Source: Bacteroidota bacterium
GTDB lineage: Bacteria; Bacteroidota; Bacteroidia; Flavobacteriales; Flavobacteriaceae
NCBI GenBank assembly: GCA_023446155.1
Contig: JAEXIT010000009.1
Coordinates: 106,793-170,792 of the forward strand
Direction of reading: 5' to 3'
Length of the DNA stretch: 64,000 bases
The notes under the pieces are model-generated. The model searched no databases, had not been told where the DNA came from, and was given only the letters and a program-made list of their open reading frames with translations. The number at the start of each line of letters is the position of its first letter. Within the stretch, counting starts at the first letter, position 1. Positions 41,531 to 50,313 of the stretch are shown here, piece after piece. Position numbers and translations under genes: made by a program.

Positions 41531-41856
41531 ATGTTTATGTTTTGTATAACAAATATAGTAGAATTAACTATTTAATTTTTAATTAACAATAATTTTAAAA
41601 AATATTAATTTTTTTGTTAAAAATATTTTTTATAAGGTTATTATTTTGATTTGTTTTTAAAGTATATCGGTTTTGCTATGAAGGGTAAGTGTTTGCTGTT
41701 TGTGATGCCATATTGTTGTATTAAATAGTCGCTTTTTGTCATCTTTTATAAGATTGTAAATGAGTTTCGATTGTCTGCTTTGGTTCAGGTATTGGCTCAG
41801 TACGGAACGCCAGGTTTGCTTAACTTGCTACTGTATGATTCGCAAAATATTGGACT
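41531..41856. other. AT-rich intergenic region
   Basis: A very AT-rich gap of 326 nt. On the minus strand TATATTTG (plus 41550-41557) is a perfect -7 box for the dihaem cytochrome gene. A run of A/T tracts fills 41560-41660. No ncRNA, repeat or credible gene is seen; a short open stretch near 41740-41850 has no start codon. Confidence 0.5.
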
Positions 41857-42738
41857 ATGAGAAGAGAAATGATAATAAAAAAAGGCCTGTTGTTGTTGTG
41901 TTGGGGGGTGTCAATGATGTATGCTTACGGGCAGGAAGTGTTGTTTTCAACTTTAAACGACGCGAGAAGGCCAATACCCCTTGCTCCTAATCTGTCAACA
42001 ATTAGTAATACCCGGGAATTTATTATTATGGACGATTTCGAATTGTTAAAGAAGAGTCAGATAACCCGGTTTAATTTTGTTGGACAACTCGGAAGAACAA
42101 CGCCCGAAAATCTAAAGTTCATTAAGGGAGTGCGGTTGTTTATTCGTAGAGGTTTTAATACGCTTGAGCCATTATCAGAGACTTCCTGTTTGAGTTATTT
42201 TAACCTGTTACAGGAATACTATTCGGGATTGGAGATCACACAAAAAGAGGATAGTGTTAGTATCAGTGTCGATTTAAAGCCGTTGGGAGTTGATCTGATA
42301 CTCGAAGCCGGCACGTATGGAATTGCTTTTGCCCCGATAATTGATGTAGATGATATGCCGTCCGATAAAGCGTGGTACTGGTTTCAGGGGGCAGATTCCG
42401 GAGCCGATACAGTATTATGGGAAGGTACAGGTTGGGTATTACTCGGCCCTGGTTCTGTTGCGTTTAGTATTGAAGGTAAAAAAGTAACGCTGGGAATGCC
42501 GGAATCCGATACGCAAACCCTCACTACAACGGTATGTCCAAATCCGTCGCACAATATTTTTAAAATTAATACTCCAAAAACGATTGCCTCTATTGTGGTT
42601 TACAATGGAAACGGGCAATTGATCTTACAACATACATCGGAGACGGTCGATCTATCGGCTGCTCCAAGGGGTGTTTATTGGTTAACGGTGACGCATAATG
42701 ATGGTACGCAGGTGCGTAAAAAACTAATCAAAACATAA
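41857..42738 (+). CDS. T9SS-exported protein of unknown function, copy 1
   Basis: A 293-residue exported protein. The signal peptide (KKGLLLLCWGVSMMYAYG) ends before QEVLFSTL; the start may be the second ATG at 41869. The middle domain (TRFNFVGQLGRTTPENLKFIKGV, IDVDDMPSDKAWYWFQGA) is shared with the next gene. The C-terminus is a type A T9SS sorting domain (TTVCPNPSHNIFKI, then RGVYWLTV, then KKLIKT). I do not recognise the middle domain. It is secreted or surface-attached. Confidence 0.8.
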   Translation: MRREMIIKKGLLLLCWGVSMMYAYGQEVLFSTLNDARRPIPLAPNLSTISNTREFIIMDDFELLKKSQITRFNFVGQLGRTTPENLKFIKGVRLFIRRGFNTLEPLSETSCLSYFNLLQEYYSGLEITQKEDSVSISVDLKPLGVDLILEAGTYGIAFAPIIDVDDMPSDKAWYWFQGADSGADTVLWEGTGWVLLGPGSVAFSIEGKKVTLGMPESDTQTLTTTVCPNPSHNIFKINTPKTIASIVVYNGNGQLILQHTSETVDLSAAPRGVYWLTVTHNDGTQVRKKLIKT

Positions 42739-42745
42739 AAAGAAT

Positions 42746-43654
42746 ATGAAAAAGATAAAAAGACTGTTATTGCTATGTTGTAGCTTGTTTGTAGTGAATT
42801 TTCTAAATGCTCAGGAAAGCAAAGTGTTGTTCTCAACGTTTTCAGCAGAGGATCCTCCGAGTGTGCCGACTAATTTTATGGATAATATCTCAACGGTTAG
42901 TGTTACCCAAAAGAAAGTACTGGCAGATAATTTTGATTTGGAACATAAAAGTAAAATTACCCGTTTTAATTTTATAGGACAAATTGGGAAAACTGCTCCT
43001 GGGGATAGTTCCCTGATAACAGGGGTACATGTATTTGTTTTTGGAGGGATTCGCCCTAAAGAAAAAGAAAATCTTTTTTCAGCCGAGGAGACTTCCCTAG
43101 CTCATTTTTATCTCGATGCGAGTAATCCGGGGTTGCTTAAAAAAGTCCAGAATAAAACAATAGAGATTACGGTTGATTTGGAATTGGCGGGAAAAGAGTT
43201 GATTTTGGAGGCGAAGAGTAACTTTTACTGGGTCGCTTTTGCTCCGGTCGTTGCAGCCGAAAGTTTGTCGGAAGATAAAGTCTGGTATTGGTATGAAGGA
43301 TTTGGTCCTGGGTATGATACACTAGTATGGAATAATGGCGATACAGAATGGAGTAATAATGATGTAGGGGCAATGGCTTTTAGTATTGAAGGGAAAGAAA
43401 CCGCTTTGAGCATTCCGAAATTGGGTGTCGGTACGATTACAGCAACAATTTATCCGAATCCGTCGAATGGTATTTTTAAAATTACAGCTTTAAAAGAGAT
43501 TACCGCTGTTTCGGTTTATACTACAACTGGGCAATTGATGCTACAAAATACATCTGAAATAATTGATCTGTCTGCTTTTCCTAAAGGAATTTATTTCGCA
43601 ACAGTGACGTATAATGACGGTACAAAAAACAGTGGAAAACTAATCAAAACATAA
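42746..43654 (+). CDS. T9SS-exported protein of unknown function, copy 2
   Basis: A 302-residue paralogue of the preceding gene, starting 7 nt after it. Matching segments are KVLFSTFSAED, KSKITRFNFIGQIGKTAPGD, LSEDKVWYWYEGFGPGYDT and AFSIEGKE. It ends with a T9SS sorting domain (TIYPNPSNGIFKI, then KGIYFATV, then GKLIKT). The pair arose by tandem duplication and is transcribed together. Surface location inferred from the sorting domain; function unknown. Confidence 0.8.
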   Translation: MKKIKRLLLLCCSLFVVNFLNAQESKVLFSTFSAEDPPSVPTNFMDNISTVSVTQKKVLADNFDLEHKSKITRFNFIGQIGKTAPGDSSLITGVHVFVFGGIRPKEKENLFSAEETSLAHFYLDASNPGLLKKVQNKTIEITVDLELAGKELILEAKSNFYWVAFAPVVAAESLSEDKVWYWYEGFGPGYDTLVWNNGDTEWSNNDVGAMAFSIEGKETALSIPKLGVGTITATIYPNPSNGIFKITALKEITAVSVYTTTGQLMLQNTSEIIDLSAFPKGIYFATVTYNDGTKNSGKLIKT

Positions 43655-43660
43655 TAAAAA

Positions 43661-43692
43661 AAACGGAAAGTAATATGCTTTCCGTTTTTTTG
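43661..43692. terminator. Bidirectional terminator, T9SS pair and thioesterase
   Basis: AAACGGAAAG and CTTTCCGTTT form a 10-bp stem with a 7-nt loop between convergent genes. Confidence 0.9.
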
Positions 43693-44238
43693 TTATAATG
43701 CGATTATCACACCATAAGCCGATAGCTTATCCAAAGCTTCCTGAGAAGTATGATCAAAACGACTGATGTGCTCCTGATGTTCTTTTTTGGATTGAATCCG
43801 TCGAATGGAATCGTAAAAACGACGGACTTCGTCCAATGTGTTTAAAATAGGTTTCGGCACGTTTACTGTGTTTCCTTGATCATCTTTCGCAACCATCGTA
43901 AAATAGGAGGAGTTGCTGTGTTTGATCTTTCCGGTTTGAATGTTTTGCGATACTACCCGGATTCCAACAACCATAGAGCTCCGACCTACATAATTAACAC
44001 AGGCTTTCAGGGTCACCAATTCACCCACTTCTATGGGGTTTAGAAAATCAACCGTATCAACTGAGGCGGTCACACAATAGCGACCCGAATATTTCGAGGC
44101 ACATGCAAAAGCAATCTGATCCATTAAGGAGAGAATATAGCCTCCGTGTATTTTTCCGCTAAAATTAGAATGCGAAGGTAGCATCAGTTCGGAAATACTA
44201 ATCCGGGATGAGCTGATTTTCTTTGGTTCGGGAGTCAT
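43693..44238 (-). CDS. Acyl-CoA thioesterase, hotdog fold
   Basis: A 181-residue single hotdog-domain thioesterase. The core is GKIHGGYILSLMDQIAFACASKY (family GG-x-x-L-x-x-x-D motif), then ASVDTVDFLNPIEVGE and RSSMVVGIRV. It resembles YciA/BACH-type enzymes that hydrolyse acyl-CoA to free acid and CoA. Cytoplasmic. It lies 5 nt downstream of rmuC on the same strand. Confidence 0.9.
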   Translation of the reverse strand: MTPEPKKISSSRISISELMLPSHSNFSGKIHGGYILSLMDQIAFACASKYSGRYCVTASVDTVDFLNPIEVGELVTLKACVNYVGRSSMVVGIRVVSQNIQTGKIKHSNSSYFTMVAKDDQGNTVNVPKPILNTLDEVRRFYDSIRRIQSKKEHQEHISRFDHTSQEALDKLSAYGVIIAL

Positions 44239-44243
44239 AGAAT

Positions 44244-45608
44244 TTATTCGGTTAGTTCGTTGTTATTGGCTCGATTTAGAATGCTTTCGGGTAATGCTTT
44301 TTTGGCTTTGGCGCCCATCTTTTTTAATTTTTCAACACTGGTGATAAGGTTTCCTTTTCCGTCAACCAGTTTGTTCATCGCTCCCTGGTATTCGGTTTTG
44401 GCTTCATCCATTTTTTTACCAATCTTGATCAGATCGTTTACAAAACCTTCAAATTTGTCGTATAAAGCACCAGCCTGACGGGCAATTTCATAAGCGTTTT
44501 CCTGTTGCTTCTGATTGGTCCACATGCTGTCGATCGTACGTAAAGTCGCCAATAGAGTTGACGGGGTGACAATTACAATATTTTTTTCAAAAGCTTTGTT
44601 GTATAAGGAGGCATCTTCGTTTAAGGCAATCGCAAAAGCCGGTTCCATCGGAATAAATAATAATACAAAATCAGGACTTTCCATCTGGTACAGATCGTGA
44701 TAGTTTTTACTGCCCAATTGTTCTACATGACGTTTTATCGAGTTAACATGTTCTTTTAAATGCTGAATACGTGTCGTTTCATCATCTTCGTTGACATAAC
44801 GTTCGTATGCCGTTAAAGATACTTTGGCATCCACTATCATTTTTTTTCCGTCTGGTAGGTTGATCACTACGTCGGGTTGTACGCGGTTACCTTCGTCGGA
44901 TACAAAACTCTGTTGTACTTCGTACTCACGTCCTTTTTCCAATCCTGATTTTTCCAGTACTTTTTCCAGAATTAATTCGCCCCAGTTTCCTTGCATTTTG
45001 GTGTCACCCTTCAATGCTTTGGTCAGGTTTAACGTTTCTTTACTCATCTGTTCGTTTGTTTCTCGCAGATTGAGGATTTGTTGGCGTAAAGCGGCGTGAT
45101 AGTCGATGCTCTCTTTATGAGTGTCTTCGACTTTCTTTTCAAATAAATGAATGCGCTCCTGTAATGGGGAAAGTATGTTTTTTAAATTTTCTTTGTTTTG
45201 CTCGGTAAACTTATTGGTTTTTTCCTCCAGAATTTTATTGGCCAGATTTTCAAATTCTTTGGTGAATTTTTCCTGTAGTTGGTTTACTTCTTCTTTTTGC
45301 TCTTTGTTGCGTTCCCAAAGGTTGTCAAAGTCGACTTCCTTTTTGGAAAGTTGTATGGCAAGGGATTCTTTTTCGTTGCGGATATTTTCCTTTTCGGTCT
45401 GAACTAAGGTCAGCTGACGTTCAAACTGACTGCGTTCCTGTAAAAACTGTTGTTTAAGCTGTTCCTGTTGTGCCAATAGGCCGTTAATGCGCTCTTCCAG
45501 TCCTGATTTTTCCGACTGTGAACGCGCACTGAATAAGGCTTTACCAATATAGATTCCGATAGCCAGTGCTAAAATAAATGCGGCGAGTAAAACTAGTGTT
45601 TCTAACAT
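44244..45608 (-). CDS. rmuC: DNA recombination protein RmuC
   Basis: A 454-residue RmuC. An N-terminal membrane helix (LVLLAAFILALAIGIYIG, about 5-22) is followed by a long coiled coil (about 30-190). The nuclease-like RmuC domain shows GNWGELILEKVLEKSGLEKG and PDVVINLPDGKKMIVDAKVS near 245-285. The family limits recombination of inverted repeats and has a PD-(D/E)XK-related fold. Transcribed with the thioesterase gene. Confidence 0.93.
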   Translation of the reverse strand: MLETLVLLAAFILALAIGIYIGKALFSARSQSEKSGLEERINGLLAQQEQLKQQFLQERSQFERQLTLVQTEKENIRNEKESLAIQLSKKEVDFDNLWERNKEQKEEVNQLQEKFTKEFENLANKILEEKTNKFTEQNKENLKNILSPLQERIHLFEKKVEDTHKESIDYHAALRQQILNLRETNEQMSKETLNLTKALKGDTKMQGNWGELILEKVLEKSGLEKGREYEVQQSFVSDEGNRVQPDVVINLPDGKKMIVDAKVSLTAYERYVNEDDETTRIQHLKEHVNSIKRHVEQLGSKNYHDLYQMESPDFVLLFIPMEPAFAIALNEDASLYNKAFEKNIVIVTPSTLLATLRTIDSMWTNQKQQENAYEIARQAGALYDKFEGFVNDLIKIGKKMDEAKTEYQGAMNKLVDGKGNLITSVEKLKKMGAKAKKALPESILNRANNNELTE

Positions 45609-45815
45609 CGTTTGTTTTGTTTTTAATGTTCTGTAAAAGTAGCTATTTGTTTTTTAGGAATGCAAAAAAAGAGTCCTGTCGAAGTGGGATAAAAATGGTA
45701 CATCCCCGATTACTTTTTTCAAAAATCACGAAAATAGAAGAAACCCGGATACGGAAATCCGTACAGGGGTGGAAAAGTGTTTTTTTAAGATGTCAGGTAA
45801 GGGGTAAAGATCCGA

Positions 45816-46178
45816 TTAAAGTAGCTTTTTGGTTTTTAATAAAGCGATGAGCTCGTCTTTTTCCTGTAGGCGTTTTTCGTATTGTTCGATTAGTTTTTGG
45901 TACACTTCGTCTAAAGCAATGATAGTATCCCGCAGTTGTAATTTGCCTTTTTGTTTTTTAACGGATGTACCTTCTTTTTGTTTGGATAAAAAACTCTTGG
46001 GCTTTACGCCAAAGATCGTGCTCAGTTGTTCAATATGTGAAGCCCAGGACTGACTTTCTCCATTTTCGATACGAGCATAAGCCGATTGGGAGATGTTTAG
46101 TTTTTCGGCAACTTCTTCCTGTGAATAACCACGTGTTTTTCTCAAATGGCGAATTTTTGCTCCTACAGTCCGATTCAT
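45816..46178 (-). CDS. XRE-family helix-turn-helix regulator
   Basis: A 120-residue regulator. The HTH domain is at about 6-60 (IRHLRKTRGYSQEEVAEKLN, then ISQSAYARIENGE). A basic linker and a C-terminal coiled coil for dimerisation (YEKRLQEKDELIALLKTKK) follow. A perfect palindrome 12 nt upstream of its start suggests autoregulation. It is divergent from the lanthipeptide precursor gene and may control it, but nothing else links them. Confidence 0.88.
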   Translation of the reverse strand: MNRTVGAKIRHLRKTRGYSQEEVAEKLNISQSAYARIENGESQSWASHIEQLSTIFGVKPKSFLSKQKEGTSVKKQKGKLQLRDTIIALDEVYQKLIEQYEKRLQEKDELIALLKTKKLL

Positions 46179-46190
46179 CTAATTGTACTT

Positions 46191-46207
46191 TTTTTAGACT
46201 CTAAAAA
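46191..46207. promoter_or_regulatory. 17-bp palindrome upstream of the XRE gene
   Basis: TTTTTAGA-C-TCTAAAAA is a perfect 8-bp inverted repeat about one central base, ending 13 nt before the XRE ATG. It is the expected size for an XRE dimer operator. The remainder of 46208-46451 is AT-rich and holds no clear consensus promoter. Confidence 0.6.
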
Positions 46208-46451
46208 TATAAAAAATAAATATTATCCTATAAAAAACGGGTGAAATTACCCTTAAAACGAATAAGGACCTCTTTTTTTACTTCTTAAATTTGAAAAAAA
46301 CAATATTTTTAATCGTATTAAATGCGAGGCGTTGCGCTTTTTTGTGGTTCAAAATGCATTGTTTTTTTAAGGTTCTTACCAAGTTGAATACAATGTTTTT
46401 CGAAGTGGTAAATGCCTTTTAGATACCGCAACCAATCAAATCTATTATACA

Positions 46452-46682
46452 ATGAAAAAATTAAATTTAAAAAAGAAGGTCGTTTCCGTTTTAACGGATA
46501 AGGAAAAAGCAAACATCCAGGGTGGTGGAACAAATGAAACATGTGCCAGCTTCGCAACGGAAGTAAAATACACTGATCCGGAGCCTTGTGGTATTAAGTT
46601 AACAAGAAGAGAATGTGTGAGTGTTCAAATCGAATGTGTTTCACACCATTATTGCCCTACCTTTACTTGGGAGGAGATGTAA
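46452..46682 (+). CDS. lanA: Class I lanthipeptide precursor
   Basis: A 76-residue precursor. The leader (KKLNLKKKVVSVLTDKEKA, then NIQGGG) is typical of Bacteroidota class I lanthipeptides, with a double-glycine site near residue 26. The core of about 50 residues has 5 Cys and about 10 Ser/Thr (TNETCAS, then EPCGIKLT, then RRECVSV, then IECVSHHYC, then PTFTW), enough for up to five thioether rings. Downstream genes encode LanC and a split LanB. No bactericidal or signalling role can be deduced from sequence. Confidence 0.85.
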   Translation: MKKLNLKKKVVSVLTDKEKANIQGGGTNETCASFATEVKYTDPEPCGIKLTRRECVSVQIECVSHHYCPTFTWEEM

Positions 46683-46776
46683 AAAGAGCATCGTAGCATA
46701 AATAGCGATTGCACACCATCGCATTTATAACTTATAAATGGATTGTATATGCAATAGTGTAAAATTGTGCTATTTT

Positions 46777-46810
46777 AAACCGTTGGAGAATACCGGTTCT
46801 TCAACGGTTT
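46777..46810 (+). terminator. Partial terminator between lanA and lanC
   Basis: AAACCGTTGGAGAA pairs with TTCTTCAACGGTTT over 14 bp (one G-U pair), loop TACCGG, followed by TTTTGC. Its place between the precursor and its modification genes suggests partial termination that keeps precursor mRNA in excess. It lies 36 nt before the lanC start. Confidence 0.8.
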
Positions 46811-46845
46811 TGCATTTAAAAATGACCTTGAATCTACTTTTATTT

Positions 46846-48060
46846 ATGAATTTCGATAGTTATAAGGAACTGAATACTATAGCAGCGTATTTGCAAAATG
46901 AAACACTGCTTTTTCGCGATAATAAAGTCGCTCAAGTCGCATTACATACCGGCTTACCCGGAATCATTCTCACGCTGACCGCTATCCGGAGACAATTTCC
47001 GGAACTTGTAGATCCTGTCATTCTCAGAAAATATATTGATAAAGTATATACCCTTCTTTCGGAAAGCGAAGCTTTTTATCCGTCATTTAGCGGTGGTTTG
47101 GCGGGATATGGGTTCCTTTTGTGCCAATTGGCCGCTGAACAACATATCGATCTTGCCGATTATAAGGAGGTTCTTGAAGAAATCGACGAGATTATCGCAG
47201 ACCATCTCAATGATAATCTGAAAGCAAATCATGTGGATATCCTACACGGTGCGATGGGAATGGCGCTGTATTTTATCGAAAAAGGAGAGTCTGAATACGC
47301 CGAAAATGTGATCGACCATTTGAATAAAACCGCCAAAAGAGAAGAAAATCGCTGTTACTGGAGTTCGTTCGATCATTTTAAAACAAAAACCTATAAAATT
47401 GACTTCGGATTGGCGCACGGAAATGCCGGAATCCAATACTTTTTGGCGAAATGTATCCGGTATAATATCCAAACGGATACGTGTCGGAAATTGTTGGAGG
47501 AGAGTCTGAATTTTTACCGTTATAACAGTCAGGATTTAGGCGAGATTAAATCGTATTATCCGACGATGTTGTTAGAGGAACATTATCTCGATGGAACAGC
47601 AAAACCCGAAACGTCAAGAGTAGCCTGGTGTTATGGTGATCTGGGGATTTTGTATACGCATTTGTTGTTGGCAGACGTGTTGGAAGATGCAGCGTTACAG
47701 GTCGAAACGATCACAAAATTGAAACAGGTTGCCGGTCGGAGGTTGATTGCCGAAACCATGCACCACGATGCCGGTTTGTGCCACGGAACAGCAGGCCTGG
47801 CATTGCTTTTTAAAAATAGTTACGATCGCACCGGCGAAATAATGTTCCGGGAAACTGCCGATTATTGGTTGCAAAAAACATACGAGTATAAAACCGGCGC
47901 AGATCCCGAAATGGGATATTGTCTGTATGATGGAGGAAAGCGAAAGGATACCGACAGTTCGCTGTTGGAAGGACTTTCGGGAGTTGCAGCAGCCTATCTG
48001 GCAACACTGTCTCCAGCGGGAAATCCTTTAATCGATAAAGCAGTATTCCTTAGTTTATAA
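46846..48060 (+). CDS. lanC: LanC-type lanthionine cyclase
   Basis: About 404 residues from the ATG at 46846 (MNFDSYKELN); an upstream in-frame ATG at 46738 would run through the hairpin and is rejected. The alpha-toroid LanC fold shows GLPGIILTL, HGAMGMALYF and GLAHGNAG. Zinc ligands are Cys in VAWCYGDLG and Cys-His in AGLCHGTAG. It adds cysteine thiols to dehydroalanine or dehydrobutyrine to form rings. Start of the modification operon lanC-lanB-lanB C-domain. Confidence 0.9.
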   Translation: MNFDSYKELNTIAAYLQNETLLFRDNKVAQVALHTGLPGIILTLTAIRRQFPELVDPVILRKYIDKVYTLLSESEAFYPSFSGGLAGYGFLLCQLAAEQHIDLADYKEVLEEIDEIIADHLNDNLKANHVDILHGAMGMALYFIEKGESEYAENVIDHLNKTAKREENRCYWSSFDHFKTKTYKIDFGLAHGNAGIQYFLAKCIRYNIQTDTCRKLLEESLNFYRYNSQDLGEIKSYYPTMLLEEHYLDGTAKPETSRVAWCYGDLGILYTHLLLADVLEDAALQVETITKLKQVAGRRLIAETMHHDAGLCHGTAGLALLFKNSYDRTGEIMFRETADYWLQKTYEYKTGADPEMGYCLYDGGKRKDTDSSLLEGLSGVAAAYLATLSPAGNPLIDKAVFLSL

Positions 48061-48082
48061 CGATTCAATACGATATAATATA

Positions 48083-50302
48083 ATGAAACAAAAATGGCCC
48101 TATATAAATTTTGATAACTACGTCTTACGAACACCTTTACTACCGGTTGATCATTTTTTGGAATTGACCGCCGGAAAAGAGGTGTCGGATGAAGCTATAA
48201 AAAGACAATTTGAAAATCCGGTTGTAAAAGAAGCGGTTTTTCTGGCATCACCGGTGTTATACCGCGAAATAGAAAAGTGGATGGCAGGAAATAGCAAGGA
48301 TCCGAAAGAAATACAAAGAATCCGCCTGTCTTTCCTGAAATACCTGACCCGAATGGCGTCCCGATCGACTCCCTTTGGGCTTTTTGCCGGTTGTGGATTG
48401 GGAACTTTTGCTGAAGAAAGTGCCATCCGGAATACCGACTATACTCAAAATAAACGGCATACCCGCTTGGATATGAATTTTGTGGGAGCACTAAATCAGT
48501 CGTTTACTACCAATCCGCAAATCCGGGAACAATTGCGGTATTATCCGAATTCCAGTTTGTATGTTATTGGTGATCATATCCGCTATGTAGAATGTCTGTA
48601 TAAAAATGGAAACCGGATCCATCATCTGATCGAAATTGAGGCCTCGGATTATATTCGGGATTGCTTGAAACTCGCACAAACGGGTGTTTTAAAATCCGCT
48701 CTCGCGGAGGCGTTGGTTTCGGATGAAATTACCGAATCGGAAGCAACAGAATTTATCGACGAACTGATCGATAATCAGATATTGGTGAGTGAAATGGAAC
48801 TTTCGGTTTCCGGAACGGAATTTATCGGACAAACACTTAGCATTCTCAAAAAAATAAAAGCGGCAGCATCTGAGGTGCAATTACTGGAAGAAGTAGCCGT
48901 AAAGATAGAAGCATTAGATACTACCCTGGGTAACGATCCGGATTGTTATCGCGATCTGATCGAGACACTACGACGTTTTGAAATTCCATTTGATGAAAAG
49001 TTTATTTTTCAAACGGATATGTTTTTGAATACCAGTCAAAATGTGTTGGCTAACGAAGTAACGGTGCCGTTACAAAAAGCGATTACCGTGTTAAACCGGA
49101 TAACGCCCAAAAATGAAAATCCGCAATTAAAACAATTTATCGAAAAGTTCCGTCAACGCTACGAAGACCGGGAGGTTCCGTTATCATTGGTATTGGATAA
49201 TGAATTGGGGATCGGTTATCCGGTCAATAATTATAAAGGAGGTATCAATACATTATTGCATAATATTCATGTGCCGAATGTCGGATCGAAAAGGCGTAAT
49301 GAAATCCGTTGGACGGCAAGTGATAGTATTTTATACCGAAAAATGCAGGAAGCGCGGGAAAATAAAAGTACTGTAATCTGTATTGAGGAAGCCGATTTAA
49401 AAGGAACCGAAGCTGGATGGGATGATCTGCCGGATACGTTTTCGGTCGTGGCTGAGGTTGTCAAAGGCGATACGTCGGAACAATTGGTTATCCGTTCCGT
49501 AGGTGGATCGGGTGCGGCCAATTTGATGGGGCGCTTTTGTCTGGGTGATCCGGATATGGATCGGCACGCCCGCACGATTATTGGGATGGAAGAACAGTTA
49601 AATCCGGATAAATTAGTATCGGAAATTATTCACCTGCCGGAAAATAGAGTGGGTAATGTGTTGATGCGGCCGGATTTCAGACAGTTTGAGATTCCGTATC
49701 TGGCCACATCGGGAAAACCCGCAGAAAATCAGATCCCAATAACCGATTTGTACGTTTCGGTAAAAAGCGGCCGAATCGTATTGCGCTCCCGTAAGCACAA
49801 TAAAGAAGTGTTACCCCGACTCACTAATGCGCATAATTATAGCTATAATTCCTTACCGGTGTATCATTTTTTGTGCGATTTACAGGCACAGGGTAAACGT
49901 GGCGGTTTGTATTTAAATTGGGGCGTTCACCGCGACGAATGCAATTTCTTGCCACGAGTGGAATATGACAACGTTATTCTGTCGAAAGCCAAATGGAAAG
50001 TGTTGGGAACAGAATTCGAAAAGCTAAAGACTATCGATACGGTATCCGGTTTGGCGGACGTTACCCAATGGCGTCTGGAACGAAAGCTGCCGCAATATGT
50101 CTTTTTGGTGGAAGGAGATAATAAGCTATTGTTAAATCTCGAAAACCTGACGTCTTTTCAAATGTTGGTTTCGGCAGTAGCGAAAAAAAATGTATTCGAG
50201 CTGGAAGAATTTCTGGGAACCGATGTGACGCTGGTGGGCGGAAACGAAACAGCGTATTTCGCCAATGAGTTTATCTTTTCTTTTTTTAAAACCGAATCTT
50301 AA
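48083..50302 (+). CDS. LanB glutamylation-domain protein of a split lanthipeptide dehydratase
   Basis: A 739-residue protein equivalent to the N-terminal glutamylation domain of LanB (TPFGLFAGCGLG, RHTRLDMNFV, then LYLNWGVHRDECNFLPRV). This domain uses glutamyl-tRNA to activate Ser/Thr side chains of the precursor. The C-terminal elimination domain is absent and is supplied by the next gene, 11 nt downstream. Split dehydratases are known from Bacteroidota pinensin biosynthesis. Confidence 0.9.
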   Translation: MKQKWPYINFDNYVLRTPLLPVDHFLELTAGKEVSDEAIKRQFENPVVKEAVFLASPVLYREIEKWMAGNSKDPKEIQRIRLSFLKYLTRMASRSTPFGLFAGCGLGTFAEESAIRNTDYTQNKRHTRLDMNFVGALNQSFTTNPQIREQLRYYPNSSLYVIGDHIRYVECLYKNGNRIHHLIEIEASDYIRDCLKLAQTGVLKSALAEALVSDEITESEATEFIDELIDNQILVSEMELSVSGTEFIGQTLSILKKIKAAASEVQLLEEVAVKIEALDTTLGNDPDCYRDLIETLRRFEIPFDEKFIFQTDMFLNTSQNVLANEVTVPLQKAITVLNRITPKNENPQLKQFIEKFRQRYEDREVPLSLVLDNELGIGYPVNNYKGGINTLLHNIHVPNVGSKRRNEIRWTASDSILYRKMQEARENKSTVICIEEADLKGTEAGWDDLPDTFSVVAEVVKGDTSEQLVIRSVGGSGAANLMGRFCLGDPDMDRHARTIIGMEEQLNPDKLVSEIIHLPENRVGNVLMRPDFRQFEIPYLATSGKPAENQIPITDLYVSVKSGRIVLRSRKHNKEVLPRLTNAHNYSYNSLPVYHFLCDLQAQGKRGGLYLNWGVHRDECNFLPRVEYDNVILSKAKWKVLGTEFEKLKTIDTVSGLADVTQWRLERKLPQYVFLVEGDNKLLLNLENLTSFQMLVSAVAKKNVFELEEFLGTDVTLVGGNETAYFANEFIFSFFKTES

Positions 50303-50313
50303 AAAGAAACAAA

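Noticed and set aside
41740..41856. Open stretch encoding a peptide with TPGLLNLLLYDSQ
   Set aside because: No start codon after the preceding stop, no homologue recognised; not enough to call a pseudogene.
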